Assembly: GCA_021234155.1 (NCBI GenBank)
Contig: JAJEKV010000249.1
Location: forward strand, 186,001-250,000
Direction of reading: 5' to 3'
DNA from: Isoetes taiwanensis
Lineage: Eukaryota; Streptophyta; Lycopodiopsida; Isoetales; Isoetaceae
DNA: 64,000 nt
A program made the position numbers and the translations under genes. Shown one piece after another: positions 46,380 to 57,779 of the stretch; positions within the stretch are counted from its first letter, which is position 1, and each line of letters begins with the position of its first letter. The notes below the pieces were generated by a model. That model ran no database searches and had not been told where the DNA came from. It saw only the letters and a program-made list of their open reading frames with translations.

Positions 46380-46780
46380 ATCCTGAGGGTCCAAATCGAA
46401 ATAGAAAGCAACAAAGAGTTAGAAGAATAAGAACAACGAAAAAAAAAGATCGAAGAAGAAACAAAAAAAAAAAAAAAAGATGAAGAAATATTAAAACAAA
46501 AAAAAAAAAAAAATGAATGAATCAAAGAAGAAGAGAAGGGTGGGAGAAAGAGAGGGGAAAAAGGAGAAAAAAAAGAAATTAGGGGAAGAAAGAGAAGAAT
46601 GGAAGAAATAAGAGAATGAAATGGAAGAAGATAGAAGAATGGAAGAATGGAAGAATGGAAGAGTGAAATAAGGGAAGAATCGAAGAAAGAAATGAGGAAA
46701 GAAGGAAAAAGAAGAAGAATGCAGAAACAAGAAGAAGAAAAAGAAGGAAAGAGATAGAAAAAAAAATTTGAAATCTACAC
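46380..46780. repeat. Purine-rich (GAA/A) tract
   Basis: About 400 bases are almost entirely A and G on the plus strand, with irregular GAAGAA words and A-runs. A Phe/Ser-rich open frame on the other strand (46730-46491) is a by-product of the composition. Confidence 0.85.
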
Positions 46781-47299
46781 TAAATCATTCAATCCAAAAA
46801 ACCATTCAATCCAAAAAGCATGATCTACTAACCTTAAAAAGAGTGCTTGCAAGTCGTTCAAGGTCGTAGCGCCGAAGATCGCCCAAAATAGTCGATAGAA
46901 GGAAGCCTAGGAATGGTCAGGAAAAAGGCGGCCGGGGTTTTGTAAAAAACACCGCGTCGCATGCGGCGTCAGCGGCGTCGCATCTGGCGTAATTTTAATC
47001 GTATATCGATTTTGAAATCGTATATCACGATTTCAAAAATCGTATATCTATTCAAAATCATATATCTGATTTAACGTCGCATCGCGGCGTGTCCGCGACG
47101 TATTTTGTTATAGCGGCGTCTAACACTTTTTAATTTTTGGTGCCTTTTTTCATCGATGGTCATGAAAGTTTGTCCTTATGCTAATTTGGACATTCCGAGC
47201 CATATATCGATCAAAATCACATTACGGATTTAACCAATCTTCTATTGCTACTACTTACGAATGTTTGAGCACTGGGGGGTGGCATGTTTGAGCACAGGG

Positions 47300-50200
47300 T
47301 GGCGGTTTGATAAGTTCTCGGGGCCGGATGTTGGATTTTTGGCCCTTATCGAGCGAGGCCCCTTGAGCGAAGGATTCAGCGGTGGGATAGGGGGCAGAGA
47401 TCGGGAGTGTGGTCTTTAGCGTCTGGCCCGTGTGGCCACCCGGGAAAGGCGCCTCGGGGAAACTTTTGGGGCTCGCCTCACGGGGTCCGGACTCTCCCCT
47501 AATGAGAAGGCCTTGCAAGGTCCGGCCTTGTTTGACTTGGGCAAAGTATGCCGGCTCGGTGCTCCAACAAGTTTGCGGGGACCGTTCTAATGCAAACACT
47601 TTGATCTAAACCTTGTCAGGAAATTTTGGCTGGCTTGTGTATGTTGGCGATGACTTAGGAAGCCTGTGACAAAAATCAGAATTTAATTCCGTACTATGCA
47701 TTAATTACGAATTTATGAATGTCTTGCTCTTTGCAAAAGGCGCCCTTTACTTCTAAGCGCCACAGCGGGAGGGAGATACAGATCCAAACTCCATTCCGTC
47801 AGTTCCCCTTGCTTGGCGTTCTCAAGCGCATCTTATCGGCCAAGTCCCAAGTGCAAAGGACCAAAACTTCGGCACCCAAAGCGCAAACCCCTGCTAGAAC
47901 ACGGCAACTCATAGGGTTTACGTTTGGAGGCTCTATCCTTGTCGGTCGACTAGGACCTTGCCGTGTCTTGGCGTAGGGGGGTGTTGGCCTTGAGCCGGAC
48001 CCTAAAACCATCAGGAAGCGGCTTGCCCCAAAAGTCCTCTCCCGAAGGCCACGGGCGACGGACGGGCAACTTCCTTCTCCGGAATCGTGATTGGCTCACG
48101 CCAATGGACTCGAACGTCGACATTGCCACGGGGACCAAGTTTCATGGCCAAAAGACCACCCCTTCTCGAGGTAGCGTCAAACTATCTCATGTCCAACACA
48201 CTCATAGTCAATTGGCCTAGGAGGTGGGCGCCGAATTTACCGCAGCGTAGGGCGTAAAGTGTTTCTTTCTTTTGCAAAACCGACCAGGTGCAACTTGGTC
48301 TCTAGGGTAATTTTGGCCTCGGGACGATGTAGCGAAGTCGAATCGCCATTAGAGCCTCCGCAATGTCCGAACGACAAAACACTTTGGTTTCTACACGGTC
48401 CGACCGCGGGGCTTCAGCGGTTTGATAAGTTCTCCCACCGGACGGATGTTGGATTTTTGGATCTTATCGAGACAGGGCCCTTGAGCGAAGGATTCAGCGA
48501 TTGGGATAGGGGAACCGAGATCAGGAGTGTGGTCTTTAGCGTCGGCCCCGGGGATTTGCCGGAAAGAGCGCCTCGGGAAACTTTTGGGGCTCGCCTCACG
48601 GGTCCGGAGTCTCCCCTCTAATGAGGTGGCCTTGCAAGGTCCTGGCCTTATTTGACTTGGGCAAGTGTGCGGCTCATTTCGCCGCTTAACAACATTTTGC
48701 GGGACCGTTCTAATGCAAACACTTTAATCTAAACCTTGTGGAAATTTTGAAAATGGCTGTATGTTGGCGATGACTTAGGAAGCCTTGACAAAAATCAGAA
48801 TTTAATTCCGTACTATGCATTAATTACGAATTTATGAATGTCTTGCTACTGCAAAAGGCGCCCTTTACTTCTAAGCGCCACAACGGGAGGAGTGCAGATC
48901 CAAACTCCATTCCGTCGGTTCCCCTTGCTTCGAGTTCTCAATCGCATCTTATCGGCCAAGTCCCAAGTGCAAAGGACCAAAACTTCGGCACCCAAAGCGC
49001 AAACCCCGCTAGAACACGGCAACTCATGGGGTTTTACGTTTGGAGGCTCTATCCTTGTCGATTCGACTAGGACCTTGCGCCCGTGTCTTGACTTAGCGTG
49101 GGGGTGTTGGCGCTTGAGCACGGACCCTAAAACCATCCGAAGCGGCTTGCCCCAAGAGTCCTCTCCCGAAGGCCCTGGCGGCCGGGACGGGCAACTTCCC
49201 TCTCGAATCGTGATTCGCTCGCCAATGGACTCGGAACGTCGACATTGCCACAGGGGACCAAGTTTCATGGCCAAAAGACCACCCCTTCTCGAGGTAGCGT
49301 CAAATTATCTCATGTCCAACACACTCGTGAGTCAATTGGCCTAGGAGGTGGCCAGCCGAATCTTTCGCAGCGTGGGGCGTAAGTGTTTCTTTCTTTTGCA
49401 AAACTGACCGTGCAACTTGGTCTCTAGGGTAATTTCGGCCTCCCGGACGATGTGGCGAAGTCGAATCGCCATTAGAACCTCCGCAATGTCCGAACGACAA
49501 AACACTTTGATTTCTACGGTCGACCGACCGGGGCGCTTAGCGGTTTGATAAGTTCTCACCGGACGGATGTTGGATTTTTGGACCTTATCGAGACGGGGCC
49601 CTTGAGCGAAGGATTCAACGGTCGGATAGGGGAACCGAGATCCGGGAGTGTGGTCTTTAGCGTACGGCCCCCCGGGGGAGCGCTGCCAGGAAAGGCTGCC
49701 TCGGGAAACTTTTTGGGGCTCGCCTCCTGGGGTCCGGACTCTCCCCTCTAATGAGGTGGCCTTGCAAGGTCCTGGCCTTATTTGACTTGGGCAAGTGTAC
49801 CCGGCTCGGCTGCCCAACAACAATTTTGCCCGGACCGTTCTAATGCAAACACTTTGATCTAACCCTTGTCCAAAAATTTTGGCTTTTGTATGTTGGCGAT
49901 GACTTAGGAAGCCTGCTGACAAAAAATCAGAATTTAATTCCGTACTATGCATTAATTACGAATTTATGAATGTCTTGCTCTTTGCAAAAGGCGCCCTTTA
50001 CTTCTAAGCGCCACAACGGGAGGAGTACAGATCCAAACTCCATTCCGGTCGGTTCCCCTTGCCCGGCGTTCTCAAGCTGCATCTTATCGGCCAAGTCCCA
50101 AGTGCAAAGGACCAAACTTCGGCACCCAAAACGCAAACCCCCGCTAGAACACGGCAACTCATAGGGTTTATGTTTTGAGGCTCTATCCTTGTCGATGAGA

Positions 50201-52232
50201 CTAGGACCTTCTTGTAGTGTCTTGAAGTAGAGGGGGTGTTGGCCTTGAGCACGGACCCTAAAAACCACACTGAGGCGGCTTGCCCCAAAAGTCCTCTCCC
50301 GAAGGCCACAGGCGACGGACGGGCAACTTCCCCTCCCGGAATCGTGATTCGGCTCTGCCAATGGACTCGAGCGTCGACATTGCCCGGGGACCAAGTTTCA
50401 TGGCCAAAAGACCACCCCTTCCGAGGTGGCGTCAAATTATCTCATGTCCAACACACTCGTAGTCAATTGGCCTCGGAGGTGGGTACGCCGAATCTTTACG
50501 CAGCGTAGGGCGTAAGTGTTTCTTTCTTTTTGACCAGGTGCAACTTGGTCTCTAGGGTAATTTTGGCCTCCGGGTGATGTGGCGAAGTCGAATCGCCATT
50601 CGGAACCTCCGCAATGTCCGAACGACAAAACACTTTGGTTTCTACACGGCCGATTGCGGGGACGCTTCAGCGGTTTGATAAGTTCTCACGGGGACGGATG
50701 TTGGATTTTTTGGACCTTATCGAGGACGGGGCTCTTGAGCGAAGGATTCAACGGTGGGATAGGGGGAACCGAGATCCGGGAGTGTGGTCTTTAGCGTGAC
50801 GCCCCCGTGGCTGCCGAGGAAAGGCTGCCTCGGGGGAAACTTTTGGGGCTCGCCTCACGGGGTCAGGACTCTCCCCTCTAATGAGGTGGCCTTGCAAGGT
50901 CTTGGCCTTGTTTGACTTGGGCAAGTGTGCCGGCTGGCTGCCCAACAACAGCTGCCGGACCGTTCTAATGCAAACACTTTGATCTAAACCTTGTCCAGGA
51001 AATTTTTGGCTCGTATGTTGGCGATGACTTAGGAAGCCTGCTGACAAAAAATCAGAATTTAATTCCGTACTATGCATTAATTACGAATTTATGAATGTCT
51101 TGCTTCGCGCAAAAGGCGCCCTTTACTTCTAACTACCACAATGGGAGGAGTACAGATCCAAACTCCATTCCGCTCAGTTCCCCTTGCTTGGCGTTCTCAA
51201 ACGCATCTTATCGGCCAAGTCCCAAGTGCAAAGGACCAAAACTTCGGCACCCAAAGCGCCAAACCCCGCTAGAACGGCGGCAACTCATAGGGTTTACGTT
51301 TGGAGGCTCTATCCTTGTCGATTCGACTAGGACCTTGGCGGCGTATCTTGGCGTAGAGGGGGTGTTGATGCGAGCACGGACCCTAAAACCATCATCGGGC
51401 GGCTTGCCCCAAAAGTCCTCTCCCGGCGGGCTCGGCGACAGACGGGCAACTTCCCCCTCAGGAATCGTGATTCGCTCGCCAATGGACTCGAACGTCGACA
51501 TTGCCACAGGGACCAAGTTTCATGGCCAAAAGACCACCCCTTCTCGAGGTGGCGTCAAACTATCTCATGTCCAACACTTTCGTAGTCAATTGGCCTAGGA
51601 GGTGGTCGTCGAATCTTTTAGCGTAGGGCATAAGTGTTTCTTTCTTTTGCAAAACCGACCGTGCAACTTGGTCTCTAGGGTAATTTCGGCCTCCCGGACG
51701 ATGTGGCGAAGTCGAATCGCCATTCCGAGCCTCCTTAATGTCCGAACGACAAAACACTTTGGTTTTGCTAATCGCCCGCGAGGATGCTTCGCGGGGTTTG
51801 ATAAGTTCTCCACGGACGGATGTTGGATTTTTTGGACCTTATCGAGGCGGGGCCCTTGAACGAAGGATTCAACGGTCCGGATAGGGGAACCGAGATGGGA
51901 GTGTGGTCTTTAGCGTCACGACCCCCTCCTGGGAGCGCCCCAGGAAAGGTCGCCTCGGGAAACTTTTTTGTGGCTCGCCTTTGGGGTTCTGGACTCTCCC
52001 CTCTAATGAGGCGGCCTTGCAAGGTCCTGGCCTTGTTTGACTTGGGCAAGTGTGCCAGCTCGGCTGCCCAACAACAGGCTGCCCGGACCGTACTAATGCA
52101 AACACTTTGATCTAAACCTTGTCCGGAAATTTTGGCGGTATGTACGTTGGCGATGACTTAAGAAGCCTCTGACAAAAAATCAGAATTTAATTCCTTGCTA
52201 TGCATTAATTACGAATTTATGAATGTCTTGCT
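47300..52232. repeat. Tandem array of 1.12-kb units in the CACTA element
   Basis: The anchor ggtttgataagttctc recurs at 47304, 48419, 49542, 50672 and 51795 (spacing 1115-1130). A second anchor gaatttatgaatgtcttgct recurs at 47709, 48828, 49960, 51085 and 52213. There are five copies of the first 400 bases of the unit and four of the rest. By eye the units differ by scattered substitutions and many 1-5 base indels. Open frames on both strands vary in length from unit to unit because of these indels, so no conserved protein is supported. Confidence 0.93.
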
Positions 52233-52710
52233 CCGCCAACAACAAAAAGTGCCTAGACCGTTCCAATGCTACCTATTTGATCAAAACTTTATCCGGAAAT
52301 TCTAAAAATTTGCCTGTATGCTTTGGGGATGACATAGGAAGCCAACCGACAAAAATCAGAATTTAATTCCATACCATGCATTAATTACGAATTTATGAAG
52401 CATGAATGCAAAAGAACGATAACTAAAAAATTCTCGCATCGAAAAAGGTGGAATTTTGACAAGCGGTGCAACGTGCGGTGCGGACATGAGAAAAACATTT
52501 CACTAGGATATGCGGTGTTGGTGCACGATGAAATAGCTCCGAAGTCTTCAGAGCTCACATGCCGCCACAAAAGTTCTCTTCACGAAGGCCCCGGGCGATG
52601 GACGCAGCAATTTCCCCTCTCCAAAACCATGATTTGGCTCTTCCAATGGACTCGAATATCGACATTACCCGGGACCAACTTTCGCGGGGCGGAAGACCAC
52701 CCTTGTTCTC
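52233..52710. repeat. Older, partly deleted copy of the 1.12-kb unit
   Basis: Positions 52233-52395 are a diverged copy of the stretch ending in the gaatttatga anchor. Positions 52560-52710 are a diverged copy of the cctctcccgaaggcc...aaagaccacccc stretch. The material between is deleted or replaced. It is clearly more divergent than the array units and could be the founder. Confidence 0.75.
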
Positions 52711-53416
52711 AAAAAAAAAAAGTACACTAGACGCCCAGCCAGACGTCCCGCGACGTCACGTCCGCGCGACGTCACGCCGCGACGCCGACGCCGTCCACGC
52801 CGCGACAAAAGTGACGCGCACGCGATGCGGCGTGGTGCACCTGGCGTGACATGATCCGCCACGTCACGGTGTCGACGCCGCACGTCACACCGCCGTCGAT
52901 GCGGCGTGTCTGCGCGACGTGACGCCGTGATTGACGTCGTGATGGTCGCGTTGCGACGCGGCGTCACGTCGCCGCACGTCGCAAGCCCACGCCGCTAAAT
53001 GTCCATTCTCTTGTTGTGATTGGCACTAAAACTTGGGTCCGGTCCAAAACCGTAAAATCTCAACAACGTAAAACTTATGTTGGCCGATTTGAAGATGAAT
53101 AAGCTACAAACATTTGTCGATTAATAAGCAAATGCGGTCAAAACGACCTTTGGTGCGGTAGAAAACAAAACCTGCAAAGAAAGTCCCAACGCCCATGCCC
53201 ATCTCTGCGGCTCAAGGCGAAAACCCCCCGAAACCCACAAGGCCCACGAAATCCATAGCTACGATACCTCCGGTCACCTAGAGCAGAGAATCGGGCATCT
53301 TTCCACAGAAATTGAGAGCGAGAACATGCGGGGGAAGACCCGCAGGCGACCTAAGGCCCCGCCCCTGCGGCCCTTGCTACGCCACATGAATCGGTGGAAA
53401 AGGGTTTGAGAACATA

Positions 53417-53489
53417 CCTTGAAGTCGCGGATCCCCGCTTTGTGGTAATCTACTCGTCTGCAGAAGAACGTAATCTCGCTCAAAGCCAT
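53417..53489 (-). CDS. Candidate first coding exon of an unidentified gene
   Basis: On the minus strand an ATG at 53489 opens MALSEITFFCRRVDYHKAGI and five more residues. It meets a good donor (AAG|gtatgt) at 53417. Upstream sequence is less AT-rich than the surroundings, as in a gene leader. The CACTA element starts 400 bases downstream, so the next exon may lie beyond it (below 45020). Family unknown. Confidence 0.35.
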
Positions 53490-53779
53490 TGCCTCACCAA
53501 GCCCTAGATAACTAAAAGAACCCTAAAATAACCTGGCTCGATGCTTGCATGCTCGATTTGGGATAGTTTTTGAAATCATAGTTGTAACCATTGAAAAATG
53601 CCACTAAAAGTATCGTGATAGTATGCGCACTCTAGATGTACTGATTAGTACGTCTCATCAAATACGGTCATCAAATCATATAAAAACCTTAGGAAAAAAA
53701 GTACAAAAACACAAAGAAAACCCCCTGTTATTATGCTACATATTCTATATTTATGTTTTGAATTTTGAAATGCTGTGTG

Positions 53780-53880
53780 TAACTGTAATCTTGTAATGTT
53801 GTGAATCTTGTAATCTTGTGAAATGAAATAACAGTAATCTTGTGAATGTGTGAATCTTGTAATCTTGTGGTGGAGATAGA
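53780..53880. repeat. Short repeats of a gtaatcttgtgaa module
   Basis: The words gtaatcttgtgaa and gaatcttgtaatcttgtg recur four to five times in about 100 bases. No other signal is present. Confidence 0.6.
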
Positions 53881-54057
53881 ATTACTGGTTTTAAAACAGA
53901 CGGAAAAAGACAGTAATCCCACCCTTACGTGGATTACGTCTTTGTTGCTAGCTTTTTATGGTCTTTGACATCAACTTTTTTTTGGAAGTTTGGACATGCT
54001 CAAATTTGATAGCCTGCCCCTAATTTTCTTGGGAGCCAACTTTTTGTTTTTCGCTTT

Positions 54058-54400
54058 AACGTGACGTAAAAATAACTTGAGATGCATTCTACAGGCCGGA
54101 ATGTAAGGTAAATGAAGCTGAATGGTAGGTGAAAAACACAGAATGCAAGGTAAATACAAAGACCGCGAAGGAAATAGAAAGAACGCGCCGTAAATGAACA
54201 AAAGAGAAAACTACCTTTGATGTTCTGGAAATAAAAGTGCGCCACGTGGCAAGACGCCATTTGCGGAGAGGGTAGAATGCATCTCAAGTTGGTTTTACGT
54301 TTCAAGATTGCTTGTTTTGTTGAGATTTCAAGCACGTCAAATGCCTTCGCGTTACCGCGCATCCGCATTTTCCATGCCCGGAATCTCAGCAAAACAAGCA
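54058..54400. other. Two adjacent inverted repeats (hairpins)
   Basis: Arm one (54063-54092, acgtaaaaataacttgagat and on) pairs with 54267-54298. Arm two (54304-54328, attgcttgttttgttgagat and on) pairs with 54374-54398 with about three mismatches over 24 bases and a 45-base loop. The second has the size of a plant miRNA precursor stem, but this could equally be a MITE remnant. A 139-codon open frame on the minus strand across the region has no recognisable content. Confidence 0.5.
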
Positions 54401-54769
54401 TTCCTGTATACAAAAACATACTTCTATTATAAACTCACAATATACCCAAGTTATTCAGCCACCAATGGACTTATTTGAGCGGCATTGCTCTCTTATTTTT
54501 CATTTCACACCAATTATCAAAGCATGCTCTCCAATCTACACTTTCAAATGGTTCACTGCCAATTTTTTGGGGGAAAACTTTCTTGTATCATGGAGAGTAG
54601 ACGCATTGGTAGAGAAATTTCTCAGACGAATTTCATTAATGATTGGTTGGTGTCCAATTTGCATGCCATGAAGTATTTTATATTCATTGCCTTAACACTA
54701 GCATAACTTTACCACTAGCATATCTTATCTTATTCTTGGTAGCCTTTTAATATTTGGTTATTGTGTTTG

Positions 54770-54885
54770 GTGATGGGGCCTAGTCCCCAAGTTTTAGATG
54801 GGCTATTGCCCTTGCATGTGTCGTCCCATAACCCGTTGGGTTCCCGTGGACGTAAAAATTCATCTTATCTTATCTTAAGATTGTT
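54770..54885 (+). mobile_element. LINE 3' end with ATCTT-type tail
   Basis: It has gggttcccgtggacgtaaaa, followed by catcttatcttatctta. This is the same arrangement as the 3' ends at 12076 and 13797 (cccatgggacc/ggacaataaaa plus a pentamer tail) but in the plus orientation. Only the 3' UTR is recognisable. Confidence 0.55.
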
Positions 54886-54889
54886 TGAA

Positions 54890-56830
54890 TTGTACATTTT
54901 TTGACATATGTGTACAATATATCATTTTATCTATAAGAAAATAAAAAAGTAAAAATAATCTATCCTAACATATATAAGGCAGTTTGATTTTTTGTGATGT
55001 AATATTTTCGTTCCAGAAAAAAAACATAAGGGCGACACGTGTACTTACAAAAACAAGGTGCTGCGCACGAGGGGTTGCCCTCCTGTAGCGTGAAAGTGTG
55101 TTTTCATGGTTTCTAAATCGTTATTTCGTATCATTTTGTGTGAACATAGGATGTCATTTTCTTAGCCAAAAGTTTTGTTTATGAAGTTGTGCATGTCAAT
55201 TTATAGAACCGAGGGAAGAAAAATAATACTTCTAACTAATTTACATAAATGATACTACGAATAACTCTATGATTTATGGGTAGTTGAGATATAGAACAGA
55301 CACAGTGAATAAAGTGTTTCACTATGATTTAAGACATGTAAAAGTAGGTTAAAACAACTTTAAGTGTTGATGTTGGTATTAATTCTCACACGGCATTCTT
55401 GCATTTCACCTCACATTCTTGAATTTTACTTCACAATGACAACCCTATTGGCTATTTGGTTGGTACTCTTAGCATATGTCAGGATTATTTTCCGTGGCCA
55501 AAATAAATGCTACATTTTGAAAGCAAATTCTCGTCAATTAATGCCTTGGAAAGCCTATAATCCACCTAGTACATAGACTTTGAATATCCACTAAATCCAA
55601 GAGGCTTCTAGAAGTGATTTATACATGCTTTAACTCTCAATCCTCCAAACCCTTCCCATTTCTTCCACTGATCTGTCAATGGTCTCATTTTAAAAATGGA
55701 GGGAGTTCTAGTAATAGTAACCATCCTGGAATGCTAAGTGATAAAAAATATTTAGCATCAAAATGCATGTGCCAAATCCTCATTAATGCTGCCATAATAC
55801 ATTTTTATACATTCTCATGGTAGCAATATTTTTTTTTAAAAGCCAATGTCGTGCTATACAGAGACTAGTGCCTATATAGGTTAAGCCACCGTTGAGACTA
55901 ATTGCATGTAGTGGTAGAATGTACTGCAGGTACAAAGTACATCAATTGCAAGATTCCAAACATGCTAGTTTACATTCATAGCTAGCAAGATGCCTAGAAA
56001 TTATCAACATACTAGCAACTATATTATCACGTACACCTGTTGCTACCTAGAATTAACATGCAGATTCTCAAACAAGGAGCTGCAGCTATCTAGAACCATT
56101 TTTTAAACTGAAGATTAACTAACAAAATACTTCACAGACATGGAATGGGCATGCATATTCTCAAATGGGACTAATCAAATTGGACACTCGCTCGACAATA
56201 AACTAGCAGTAGCACGTGATAAGCTTTATAATAGTATCTCACTTGATAATTGAAATTTCTCAAAACAGATTGAATTGCCAGTGCCATTTAATAGAATGTC
56301 TGCAAAAAAATCACCAACCATAAAAGTAAAAACAGGCATGAAACATAAAGCTCACAGTCTCTAAGAATTTTTCACGAGATATAAGTGCTCTGAATTACAT
56401 TAAAGTTGAGAGTTTCCCAAGACAAATGGAGGCATGGATTTGAAAATTCAAGAAGCAAGTTGAGAAATCCCTCGGGAATATCTATTTAAAAAACTAGATT
56501 GCAATGTCTACATTTAATCTTTACGGTCTTCAAAAGATACAGAGTCTAGAGAATTGCCGGCAAACCTCAATCTATAAATGACGATGAGGCATGTCAAAAC
56601 CTTTGGAAACTCGGATGGGCTACCAATGGAACACTAAGGATCGAATAGAAGTGGTAATTCTTGCCTGTAGCCAGGGCATTTGTAACTTAACCTTGATAAC
56701 ATCAAGAAAAGAAGAATATCTTTCTCAGTTAAGATAGAAGCAACATGTGCACGTTGTTAGTGTCACACCGTCTTCAATTGTTAAAGTCTACCCTTCCAAT
56801 TTTATCAACATTTGTTGTAGTAGGCCTTTG
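54890..56830. other. No gene recognised
   Basis: AT-rich DNA. Positions 55052-55082 hold the inverted partner of the repeat at 1988-2017. Nothing else could be supported in almost 2 kb. Confidence 0.4.
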
Positions 56831-56839
56831 ATTTGGACA

Positions 56840-57530
56840 AGGAATGAAAGGAAATAACGCTCAACGACCTTTTATGACGTTAGAGAATGGGGATTTCTCG
56901 TTATGGCACTGCGACGATGTCGTGGTTCTAATGGGTGATATAACCGTTCTGTCAGATCACTCCAATGACCCAAATCCTGGGGATATTCTCAGCTTAAAGG
57001 AGGCCCTTCTGATGTTGTTGGGGGATACGGAGATGGAACACAGATAGATGAGAGCGTGTTAGTGGTTCTGTTCTCAGGGGGTCAAGCAAGCAAGATGCAG
57101 CGCAATTCGGTAGCGCATCCGCTCCGGGCGCAGAGGGTCACAGGCCCAAACCCTGCCACCCCGAGTCAAGTCAACAAAACAAAGAAGTGAGTAAAAAATG
57201 AAAATCAATCGACCGTTACCCGTGGCTTTTTTTTGTTCTCCGATCAATTTGATCCTATATTATATCTCCTGGGGTCTATTCCAGCGTCGTAAACTCCCGG
57301 AATAATATTTGAGAAAAAGGAAATATGGCCATATAACATCGATAAAAGAAACTTTGGGATTGCTGAATGAGGGAATGTATGGAGCAATGGAAGCAAAGGT
57401 TGCTCTTCGGAGAGCACGGTACGATGTAAGCCGTGTTCGGGGGGGAGTTACCATCTAGCGTTGGCCCCCTTAGTAGGATATCAGTCAGGGAGGCCTGAGA
57501 GACGGTGGCTTACCCTGTGGCAATTTTACA
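56840..57530 (+). other. Probable organelle-derived insertion (NUMT-like)
   Basis: The stretch is richer in G and C than its flanks. It surrounds the organelle-type tRNA-Pro copy and contains, at 57411-57440, a hairpin (gagcacgg...ccgtgttc) that recalls group II intron domain V though it is shorter. An open frame at 56844-57047 is unassigned. The limits are set by composition and are uncertain. Confidence 0.45.
57091..57164 (+). tRNA. trnP: tRNA-Pro-like sequence, organelle type, C-rich (editing-dependent or pseudo)
   Basis: Seventy-four bases fold as a full cloverleaf. The acceptor is 57091-57097 with 57157-57163, the D stem GCGC/GCGC, the anticodon stem 57118-57122 with 57130-57134, and the T stem 57140-57144 with 57152-57156. 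The discriminator is A57164. Words such as GCGCAATTCGGTAGCGCATC match mitochondrial/plastid trnP. The anticodon as written is CGG at 57125-57127. Every defect is a C where U is expected: 98 (U8), 120, 124 (U33), 125 (giving UGG), 145 and 146 (the TT of the T loop), 156, 159, 161 and 162. Changing those to U gives a perfect trnP-UGG. A nuclear copy would not be edited, so it is presumably inert here. Confidence 0.75.
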
Positions 57531-57617
57531 TGTTATAAAGTTGTTGTAGAAACATTTGAACTTTCCAACATCGATATGCTTTTGAACTCCAACTATCAAA
57601 AGAACCAAATGAAGTCG

Positions 57618-57775
57618 GAGCTGCAGCTGCAACATCTAGCAGAACAGTAACTACAACTATATCTGCGACTGCAGCTGCAAACTACAACTTCATTGCAACT
57701 ACTGCTGCAGCACGACTGCAACTGCAGCTGCGACTGCAACTGCATCTCCAACTACAAACTAATTGTCTATGAATT
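57618..57775. repeat. Imperfect CTGCAACTGCAG hexamer repeats
   Basis: Degenerate repeats of ctgcagctgcaact and actacaact words fill about 160 bases. No conserved frame is visible. Confidence 0.8.
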
Positions 57776-57779
57776 ACAA

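Larger units (their letters stand above)
45023..53018. mobile_element. CACTA (CMC/EnSpm) non-autonomous element, 7,996 bp
   Basis: The left end is CACAACAAGAAAAGGGTCAT and continues TTAGCGACGTC. The right end, reverse-complemented, is CACAACAAGAGAATGGACAT and continues TTAGCGGCGTG. The two share about 24 of 29 leading bases. Both sides are flanked by ATT (45020-45022 and 53019-53021), the 3-bp duplication expected for CACTA elements. Plant CACTA ends of the form CACTACAAGAAAA...GCGACG are the reference pattern; here the fourth base is A. Both subterminal regions (about 45050-45280 and 52725-53000) are packed with CGTC/GACG words, the usual transposase-binding landscape. No TnpA/TnpD-like ORF is present. 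The interior carries tRNA-like repeats, purine tracts and a 1.12-kb tandem array. Confidence 0.9.

Noticed and set aside
46491-46730. Phe/Ser-rich open frame on the minus strand
   Set aside because: It is a by-product of the GAA/A purine tract.
47255-52110. Many 60-200 codon open frames on both strands of the 1.12-kb array
   Set aside because: Frames differ from unit to unit because of indels, and no motif is conserved, so they are treated as non-coding.
47300-52232. CRISPR-like reading of the regular repeats
   Set aside because: The repeats are 1.1 kb long, have no unique spacers and lie in a plant nuclear transposon.
52665-52967. Arg/His-rich open frame at the right end of the CACTA element
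   Set aside because: Same cause: subterminal CGTC repeats.
54000-54419. 139-codon open frame on the minus strand
   Set aside because: It overlaps two inverted repeats and has no recognisable domain.
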